In this document: positions 57,341 to 64,000 of the stretch, piece by piece | How the letters are laid out: every line of letters starts with the position of its first letter | Position numbering within the stretch: the first letter of the stretch is position 1 | Assembly (NCBI GenBank): GCA_016703785.1 | Contig: JADJBM010000008.1 | Location: 186,001-250,000 of the forward strand | Direction: 5' to 3' | DNA length: 64,000 nucleotides | Origin: Betaproteobacteria bacterium | GTDB taxonomy: Bacteria > Pseudomonadota > Gammaproteobacteria > Burkholderiales > Rhodocyclaceae | Made by a program: the position numbers and the translations under genes | Notes under the pieces: generated by a model | What the model saw: only the letters and a program-made list of their open reading frames with translations | What the model was told of the DNA's origin: nothing | Databases searched by the model: none

Positions 57341-58086
57341 TCAGCCCGCCAGCGTCAGGCCGCCGCTCACGCTGAGCACCTGGCCGGTGACGAAGCTGGC
57401 CTGGTCGCTGGCGAAAAACAGCACCGCATCGGCGAGCTCGGAGGGTTTGGCCAGGCGGCGCATCGGGGTGGCCTTGACGAAGGCCTCCTGGTGCTTTTCC
57501 GGTACGGCACGCAGCAGCGGCGTGTCGGTCGGGCCGGGGCAGACGCAGTTGACATTGATGTTGTAGCGGGCCACTTCCCGCGCCAGCGACTTGCAGAAGG
57601 CGATGGCGCCGCCCTTGGCGCCGGAATAGACGGTCTCGCCGAGGCTGCCGACGCGGCCGGCGTCGCTCGCCACGACGACCACCTTGCCGCTCCCGCGCTC
57701 GATCATCTTGTCGAGGAAGGCGTGGGTGACGGCCACCGGTCCGAGCAGATTGAGATCGATCACCTTGCGCCAGAACTCCGGCGTATTCTCCATGAAGGGC
57801 TGGATCTTGCCCCAGCCGGCGACGTTGGCGACGATGTCAACGTGCCCGCGCCGTGCATACGCCTGCTGCTTGCACTGCGCTATCGATTCAAGGTCGGTAA
57901 CGTCGAGGCGGACGAATTCCGCCCCCAGTCCGCGCGCGCTCAGCTCGGCGGCGGCGGCCCGCCCCTTTCCTCGTCGATGTCGCCGAGAAACACGTAGGCG
58001 CCTTCCGCCGCCAGGGTCTCCGCCGTGGCCCGCCCGATGCCCGAAGCGGCGCCCGTGACCACCGCTGTCCTGTCTTTCAGTTTCAT
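57341..58086 (-). pseudogene. BadH-like short-chain dehydrogenase, apparent -1 frameshift
   Basis: From ATG 58086 the frame reads KLKDRTAVVTGAASGIGRAT and LGDIDEER, then breaks. The rest (RAAAAELSARGLGAEFVRLD onward) is in the next frame and ends at 57341. Adding one G next to 57961 restores the join. NVAGWGKIQPFMENTPEFW, VASDAGRVGSLGETVYSGAK (Ser-Tyr-Lys) and the ending GQVLSVSGGLTLAG closely resemble BadH, the 2-hydroxycyclohexanecarboxyl-CoA dehydrogenase of Rhodopseudomonas. The cognate pathway would be alicyclic-acid or reduced-ring CoA ester degradation. Confidence 0.8.
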
Positions 58087-58156
58087 TGAATTCACGCCTC
58101 CAAAATGAAGCCTGGCGAAGCCGGCGGCGTTCCGCCGGCCAATCGATCCAGTTGCC

Positions 58157-58188
58157 TGAATGATTGCTCATTCATTTTCAGGTGTCAA
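58157..58188 (-). promoter_or_regulatory. Promoter with TetR-type operator before the dehydrogenase operon
   Basis: On the minus strand a TTGACA -35 box (58183-58188) and AATCAT -10 box (58160-58165) are 17 bases apart. The operator TGAATGA-TTGC-TCATTCA (58157-58174) covers the -10 region. This arrangement predicts repression by the TetR protein encoded three genes downstream. Confidence 0.72.
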
Positions 58189-58246
58189 GCTTTATCAGCA
58201 CCGCGATCGATCGCCAAACGAATTGGCAAGCATGGACATGGAAGCA

Positions 58247-58277
58247 TTGACAAGCGAGATGAATGAGTGTTCAATCA
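58247..58277 (+). promoter_or_regulatory. Promoter with TetR-type operator before the CoA-ligase operon
   Basis: A TTGACA -35 box (58247-58252) is 17 bases from TTCAAT (58270-58275). The operator TGAATGA-GTGT-TCAATCA (58260-58277, one mismatch to the arms of the other copies) overlaps the -10 box. Ligase translation starts at 58309. Confidence 0.72.
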
Positions 58278-58308
58278 TTGCAAGACCAACCATTTCGGGA
58301 ACGGAAGC

Positions 58309-59862
58309 ATGAAGGGTTTCATGATCGCTGCGGACGAGATCATTGGTCGTCCCCTGGCCCCGGTTCTCGGCGGGCAAACTGCCATCCTGTGCGGCGACCG
58401 CACGGTCAGCTATGCGACGCTGGAGACGGAGGTCAACCGTCACGGCAACGCGCTCAAGGCGCAGGGCATCGGACGCGGCGCGCGGGTGCTCTTCCTGATG
58501 GACGATTCGCCCGAACTGGTGGCCGCCTACCTAGGCACGCTGCGCATCGGCGCCGTCGCCGTCGCCCTCAACGTGCGCCTGGCGCCGCGCGACCTGCGCT
58601 TCGTCATCGAGGACAGCGCCTGCAGCGCGCTCTTCGTCGATGCCCATTTCCTCGATCTCTATGAAAGCGCCGTCGAGGGGATGGCCGCGCCGCCGCTGCC
58701 CATCCTCCTGGGCAAGGCATCGGCGCCCCCCTATCTCGGCCATGCCGAGTTCCTCGCCAGTCAACCGGACCGGCTCGAGTCGACGCTGGTCGATCCCGAG
58801 GAAGTCGGCTTCTGGCTGTATTCCTCCGGCACCACCGGCAAGCCGAAGGCGGTGATGCACCCGCACCGCACCGCGCGGGTGGCCGACTGCCTCGAGCGCG
58901 AACTGCTCGGCGTGCGTCCCGGCGACCGCATATTCACCACGTCGAAGATCTTCTTCGGCTTCGCCCTCGGCCATTCCCTGATGGGCGGCCTGCAATGCGG
59001 CGCCACCATCATCCTCTCGCCGGCCTGGCCGGAGCCCCGTCTGATCATCGCCACGGTCGAGCGCCACCAGCCCGATGTCTTTTTCAGCACGCCGGTGATG
59101 TACCGCAACCTGCTGCGCGAGGGCGCACCGGCGAACCCCGCCTTCCGCCGCATCCGGCATTTCGTCTCCGCCGGCGAGAAACTGCACGAGTCGCTCTACG
59201 AGGACTGGCTGGAACTGGCCGGCAAGCCGATCTGCGACGGCATCGGCGCCTCGGAGACGGTGTTCCTGTTCCTGGTTAACCGGCCGGAGGATTCCCGCGC
59301 CGGTTCGTCCGGACGGCCGGTGCCGTGGGCGGAGGTGCGCCTTGTCGGCGAAGACGGCAAGGACATCACCACGCCGGACACGCCGGGGCTGATTGCCATC
59401 CGCACCCCCTGCCAGTTCGTCGGCTACTGGAACCTGCCGGAGCTCACCGCGCGCGCGCTGCGCGACGGCTGGTACTTCCCCGGCGACATGTTCGAATTCG
59501 ACGCGGAAGGCCGCTGGTGCCACCTGGGTCGTGCCGACGACATGCTCAAGGTGTCCGGCCAATGGGTCAGCCCGGCCGAGATCGAGGCCTGTGCCCTGAC
59601 GGTGCCCGGCGTGGCCGAGGTAGCCGTCGTCGGCTATCCCAACGAGGACGGCCTGACGCGAATCGCGCTGTTCGCCGTGCCGCGCGATCCGGAGGCCGAC
59701 CAGGCGGCCTTGAACGAGGCGCTGCTGCAGACCTTCAAGTCCACCCTGTCGATCTACAAGTGCCCGCGCACCATCCGCTTCCTGAAGCAGATGCCGCAGA
59801 CGGCGACCGGCAAGATGCAGCGCTTCCGGCTGCGCGAATTGCTGCGGAATCCGGCATCATGA
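58309..59862 (+). CDS. Benzoate-CoA ligase family acyl-CoA synthetase
   Basis: 517 residues. Adenylate-forming motifs: FWLYSSGTTGKPKAVMHPHR, SAGEKLHESLYEDWLELAGK, DGIGASETVFLFLVN, GWYFPGDMFEFDAEGRW and the C-terminal catalytic Lys in QTATGKMQRFRLRELL. The order and GIGASE motif resemble benzoate-, hydroxybenzoate- and 2-aminobenzoate-CoA ligases. It would activate the substrate of the cluster. ATG 58309 has a GGAAG site; an upstream in-frame GTG overlaps the operator and is unlikely. Confidence 0.87.
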   Translation: MKGFMIAADEIIGRPLAPVLGGQTAILCGDRTVSYATLETEVNRHGNALKAQGIGRGARVLFLMDDSPELVAAYLGTLRIGAVAVALNVRLAPRDLRFVIEDSACSALFVDAHFLDLYESAVEGMAAPPLPILLGKASAPPYLGHAEFLASQPDRLESTLVDPEEVGFWLYSSGTTGKPKAVMHPHRTARVADCLERELLGVRPGDRIFTTSKIFFGFALGHSLMGGLQCGATIILSPAWPEPRLIIATVERHQPDVFFSTPVMYRNLLREGAPANPAFRRIRHFVSAGEKLHESLYEDWLELAGKPICDGIGASETVFLFLVNRPEDSRAGSSGRPVPWAEVRLVGEDGKDITTPDTPGLIAIRTPCQFVGYWNLPELTARALRDGWYFPGDMFEFDAEGRWCHLGRADDMLKVSGQWVSPAEIEACALTVPGVAEVAVVGYPNEDGLTRIALFAVPRDPEADQAALNEALLQTFKSTLSIYKCPRTIRFLKQMPQTATGKMQRFRLRELLRNPAS

Positions 59863-59890
59863 CGGGCGCTGACCTTCACGCGAGGACACC

Positions 59891-61069
<1,179 letters not shown>

Positions 61070-61112
61070 GCATCCTTGCCTCGCGGCCAGGATCCCCCTC
61101 TGTTCGCAAGCC

Positions 61113-61130
61113 TGAATGATCGTTCATTCA
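61113..61130 (+). promoter_or_regulatory. TetR-type operator before the benzoyl-CoA-reductase-like gene
   Basis: TGAATGA-TCGT-TCATTCA, identical in both arms to the site at 58157-58174, lies 23 bases before ATG 61153. No convincing -35/-10 pair was found around it, so this may be an internal operon promoter or a roadblock. Confidence 0.7.
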
Positions 61131-61152
61131 TTTATCAGAAAAGGAAATTGTC

Positions 61153-62461
61153 ATGGCCAAGTACCCGACCGAACCGCTGAAGTGCTGGAAGAAGGCCAAG
61201 GAACTGCGCGAGCAGTACTACATCAACTACGCCCGCGCCAAGGACAAGGGCGGCATCCGCTGGGGCGCCGCCGGCTGGTCCTTCGACGCCATTCCGACGG
61301 CGTTCGGCGACGACGTCCATCCCCTCACCGGGGAGCCCTATGGCGCCAGCATCGCCTTCGACCGCAAGTTCGCCAAGGAATGCCTGGACGCGGCCGAAGC
61401 CGCCGGCTTCGCCCGCGATCTGTGCGCCTACATGCGCCTCTACTGGGGCGGCATGCATCTCAACAAGTACCTCTACGGCGGCGAGTTCCCCAAGCCCGAC
61501 TTCAACTTCCAGACGCAGATCTGCTGCTCCCACGCCAAGTGGTACCAGCACGCCTCGAAGTATGAGGGCGTGCCGGATTTCTACGTCGACGTCAGCATCG
61601 GCGCCTACAAGGACATCGACGAGAGCCGCCTCGACTACGTCACCAACCAGCTGCACGAATCGATCGAGTTCGTCGAGAAGGTCACCGGGCGCAAATGCGA
61701 CGACGAACTGCTGATCCGCGCCGTGAAGAACGAGATGCGCGCCACCTCGCTGTGGGCCGAGGTCTGCCTGCTCAACCAGACGCGCCCTGCCCCGCTCGAC
61801 GAGAAGACGATGTACTCGCTCTACGTGCTGGCGGTGCTGCACAAGTCCTCGCAATGGTGCGCCGACTTCTACCAGGAGCTGCTCGACGAGGTGAATGACC
61901 GCGTCGCCCGCGGCATCGCCGCCGTACCTAACAGGCGCTGCCGCGTCGCCAGGCGACACGCAGCCGCCCTGGGCCTTCCTGAAGATCTTCCGCTATCTCG
62001 AGGAATTCGGCGCCGTCTCCATCGGCTCGCTGTACACCTTCGGCCTGGAAGGCACCTGGGAGACGCGCGAGGACGGCAGCTGGATGCCGCGCACCCTGCC
62101 GTGGAAGAAGGGCATCGAGATCAACGACCGCGCCACGGCGCTGCGCCTGTACGCCGACTGGAACCTGTCGAAGCCGCTGTGGCAGCACTTCTTCGATCCC
62201 TCGCTGAAGACCGAGATGATGAAGTACATCGTCAAGCACTGGGGCGTGGACGGCGTCATGATCCACATGAACCGCGGCTGCGAGGGCCTCTCCATGGGCA
62301 TCATGGAGAACCGCCTGGGCCTGGCCGCTTCGGGCGTCCCGGTGATGACCTTCGAAGGCAACATGGGCGACGAGCGCGAGTTCGACCTCGGCCGCACGCA
62401 GAACCGCGTCGATTCGTTCATGGAGACGCTGAACCTGAAGCGCGACTTCGTCGCCGCCTGA
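61153..62461 (+). pseudogene. Benzoyl-CoA reductase subunit-like protein (BcrB/BzdO type, HgdB family), apparent +1 frameshift
   Basis: About 435 residues when repaired. TEPLKCWKKAKELREQYYIN, RDLCAYMRLYWGGMHLNKYL, FQTQICCSHAKWYQHASKYE and IHMNRGCEGLSMGIMENRLG match the larger non-ATPase subunit of class I ATP-dependent benzoyl-CoA reductases, with cysteines placed to bind an iron-sulfur cluster. Dropping one G at 61952-61953 joins the two frames as RVASDTQPPWAFLKIFRYLE. The other three subunits and the ferredoxin gene are absent from the following 1.5 kb, so this copy is an orphan within the window. It has an AAGGA site and its own operator. Confidence 0.68.
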
Positions 62462-62472
62462 GCGGCCCGCAC

Positions 62473-62739
62473 TAGAGCGCCTAACAGAATGAAACGCACG
62501 TGCGGCTAAGGCATTCGGCTGCGGAACAAGGCGCGCCGACGCCGCTTGGGTGATTCCCAAGCAAGGAGGCGCAACGCCGTGCCGCGGCCGAATGCCGACG
62601 CCCCTTCGGGTTGGGCTTTGGCGGCGCGTCTGCGGCGTTGCGGCGCTTGCCCGCAGAATGACTGCGGGCGGCGCGCCGCGCCTTGCATCCATCGCCGCCA
62701 AAGCCCAAGCACGTGTGTTTCATTCTGTTAGGCGCTCTA
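62473..62739. mobile_element. 267-bp MITE-like element with 31-bp terminal inverted repeats and TA duplications
   Basis: The ends at 62473-62503 and 62709-62739 are inverted copies matching at 30 of 31 bases, each starting TA-GAGCGCCTAACAGAATGA. The flanking TA dinucleotides look like the target duplication made by IS630/Tc1-mariner-type transposases. There is no transposase frame inside. The interior is full of further inverted repeats: GCTTGGG-TGATT-CCCAAGC, GCCCGCA-N-TGCGGGC, GGCATTCGGC paired near 62511 and 62602, and GGGCTTTGGCGGCG with CGCCGCCAAAGCCC. It sits 12 bases after the reductase-like stop. Confidence 0.8.
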
Positions 62740-62747
62740 AAGTCAGT

Positions 62748-62772
62748 CCGCCCGGTACGGCGACACGGGCGG
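62748..62772. terminator. Hairpin between the MITE and the peroxiredoxin gene
   Basis: CCGCCCG (62748-62754) pairs with CGGGCGG (62766-62772) around an 11-base loop, directly after the minus-strand peroxiredoxin stop. A T-rich stretch follows on the plus strand only (CTATTT). It could serve either convergent transcript. Confidence 0.4.
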
Positions 62773-62774
62773 GC

Positions 62775-63471
62775 CTATTTCCCGGACGGGCGCTTTTTCG
62801 GCGCCTTCGCCCGCGGTGCCGGCTTGCGGGGAAGCTCGGTTCTGGAAAAATACCAGTCGACGGAATCGGGACTGCGTTTCGCGCGGGCGTCGGCCTCGGC
62901 CAGCGTGGCCGGCGGCGGCAGCACCGCCTTGTCGCCGGGCTGCCAGCCTTCGGGGGTGGCGACGTCATGTTGGTCGGAAGTCTGCATCGCCTGCAGCATG
63001 CGCAGGAACTCCTCCACCGAGCGGCCGTTGCTCATCGGGTAGTACACCATCGCCCGCACCTTCAATGCGGGATCGATGAAGAAGGCGGCACGCACCGCCG
63101 AGGTGTCGCTGGCGCCGTGCTGGATCATGCCGTAGTCGTGGGCCACGCGCATCGACTGGTCCTCGACGATGGGAAACGGCACCTCGACGCCGAAATTGTC
63201 GCGGATGCTGCGCAGCCAGGCGACGTGCGAGAAGGTGCTGTCGACCGACAGCCCCAGCAGCTCGCAGCCGAGGGCCTTGAAACGCGGGTAGGCCCGGGAG
63301 AAGGCGACGATCTCCGAAGTGCACCGGCGTGAAGTCAGCCGGGTGCGAGAACAGGATCAACCACTGGCCGCGGTAGTCAGCCAGCTTGCGTGGCCCCTGT
63401 GTGGTGCGCGCGGAAAAATCGGGGGCCGCTTCGTTGAGCCGCGGCAGGCTGGTCTTCCAAACGTCTTCCAT
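62775..63471 (-). pseudogene. 1-Cys-type peroxiredoxin (Prx6/AhpC-TSA), 2-base deletion at the active site
   Basis: The start reads MEDVWKTSLPRLNEAAPDFS and LILFSHPADFTPV, where the family continues with C-T-S-E. Here the DNA has GTG-CAC-TTC instead of GTG-TGC-ACT-TCG. Loss of a TG/CA pair near 63321-63324 removes the peroxidatic Cys codon and shifts the frame. The remainder (VPFPIVEDQSMRVAHDYGMI onward, to 62775) is normal, with a Lys/Pro-rich tail. The repaired protein is about 233 residues, typical of Prx6-like enzymes that reduce peroxides. It may be a dinucleotide sequencing error. Confidence 0.8.
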
Positions 63472-63490
63472 GTCCGTCTCCTCTGTTTTC

Positions 63491-63913
63491 CTAGAGCGGC
63501 GCCTCGAAGCGCGCCTTGATTTCCTCGGGCACCGGCGCCGCCTTCATGCTCTCGGGGTCGGCCGGGTCACGCAGCGCCCAGACGCGCAGTTCGTGCCCCT
63601 CGACGACGACCTTTCCTGCATTGTGCACGCGGTGCCGCACCAGGAACAGCTTGTTGCGCCACTCGTCGATCCAGCTCTCGATGGCGATGCGCTCGCCGAA
63701 GCGCGAGGGCCCGAGGAACTTTGCGTTGGCGTCGACGATGGGAAAGCCCGCCAGTCGGTACTGCACGAACAGCTGCGGCCAGGCCATGCCGCGCTCGCGA
63801 AACAGGTTCTCGGTGGCGCGGTCGAACCAGTCGAAATAGCGTGGATAGAAGACGATGCGCGCCGGATCGCAGTCGGCGAAGTCCACCACGAATTCCAGGC
63901 GAGCGGGGGTCAC
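63491..63913 (-). CDS. Hotdog acyl-CoA thioesterase (4-hydroxybenzoyl-CoA thioesterase-like)
   Basis: 140 residues from GTG 63913. The signature FADCDPARIVFYPRYFDWFD contains the catalytic Asp of the 4HBT family, followed by FPIVDANAKFLGPSRFGERI and FLVRHRVHN. Such enzymes release aromatic or short acyl groups from CoA. It lies 19 bases upstream (in transcription order) of the peroxiredoxin and, near the CoA-ester cluster, may recycle CoA. No strong ribosome site is visible. Confidence 0.82.
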   Translation of the reverse strand: MTPARLEFVVDFADCDPARIVFYPRYFDWFDRATENLFRERGMAWPQLFVQYRLAGFPIVDANAKFLGPSRFGERIAIESWIDEWRNKLFLVRHRVHNAGKVVVEGHELRVWALRDPADPESMKAAPVPEEIKARFEAPL

Positions 63914-64000
63914 GGAGCGTCGGCGTGTTTGATTGTCTGTAATTTATTTTAACTCTAAAGCTTCAACCTGGTTCACGGCCAAGCCGGCAGCTACTTGCGC
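63914..64000. other. Window-edge region upstream of the thioesterase
   Basis: 87 bases without a recognisable gene, containing an A/T-rich stretch (about 63930-63962) that could be the minus-strand promoter of the thioesterase-peroxiredoxin pair. No TGAATGA-type operator is present. Confidence 0.3.

Noticed and set aside
61928..61940. CCTAACAGGCGCTG inside the reductase-like gene, resembling the MITE end CCTAACAG
   Set aside because: Only eight consecutive bases match and the reading frame continues normally nearby, so it is not evidence of a second element.

Overview
The window is GC-rich, tightly packed bacterial chromosome that most resembles a betaproteobacterium of the Rhodocyclales type (inference). 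Supporting features are a soxB 3' end (thiosulfate oxidation), a class IVa type IV pilin with a sigma-54 promoter, sucCD, a phenylacetate (paa) gene set and a ring-degradation cluster with a benzoyl-CoA-reductase-like subunit and a BadH-like dehydrogenase. No rRNA, tRNA or CRISPR array was seen.

Layout. 1-465: end of soxB. 534-5142: tripartite MacAB-TolC-type efflux operon, whose ATPase gene carries an apparent one-base insertion. 5408-8089: CYTH-CHAD protein, SixA-like phosphatase and a HAD phosphatase. 8086-33986: a large surface-glycan region. The plus-strand half (8086-25565) has a Wzm/Wzt ABC exporter, many glycosyltransferases, methyltransferases, an asparagine-synthetase-like amidotransferase and two acyltransferases. 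The minus-strand half (33986 down to 25588) has a TMTC-like GT-C membrane protein, GT2 and GT4 enzymes, an epimerase, an MBOAT acyltransferase and its partner. Several genes are mosaic, and one acyltransferase sits between two copies of the same glycosyltransferase tail.

34097-34507 is the pilin gene. 34690-47232 is an all-minus-strand signalling block: a CHASE2 Ser/Thr kinase, PP2C phosphatase and FHA reader, then a CHASE2 adenylate cyclase, a class II-like cAMP phosphodiesterase, a cNMP-binding/rhodanese protein, a GAF-T2SSE/PilB-like ATPase and a GAF-HD-GYP protein. It holds a writer, an eraser and a candidate reader for both protein phosphorylation and cAMP, ending in a pilus-type motor ATPase and a c-di-GMP-hydrolase-like protein next to the pilin. 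I consider it the most interesting system in the window.

47553-49627: sucCD. 49787-54379: paaY, then paaG, a fused paaI-paaJ reading frame and paaK. 54399-55143: a frameshifted methyltransferase. 55178-62461: a TetR-controlled CoA-thioester/alicyclic-acid cluster in which three copies of a TGAATGA-N4-TCATTCA operator mark three transcription starts. It is followed by a 267-bp MITE-like element with TA target duplications (62473-62739), a 1-Cys-type peroxiredoxin and a hotdog thioesterase.

Seven genes carry frame-breaking lesions, six of them between 54 and 63.5 kb. Most are one-base indels that restore textbook protein sequence when reversed, so sequencing or assembly error is a serious alternative to real gene decay. 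One, an enoyl-CoA hydratase, has a genuine-looking internal deletion.
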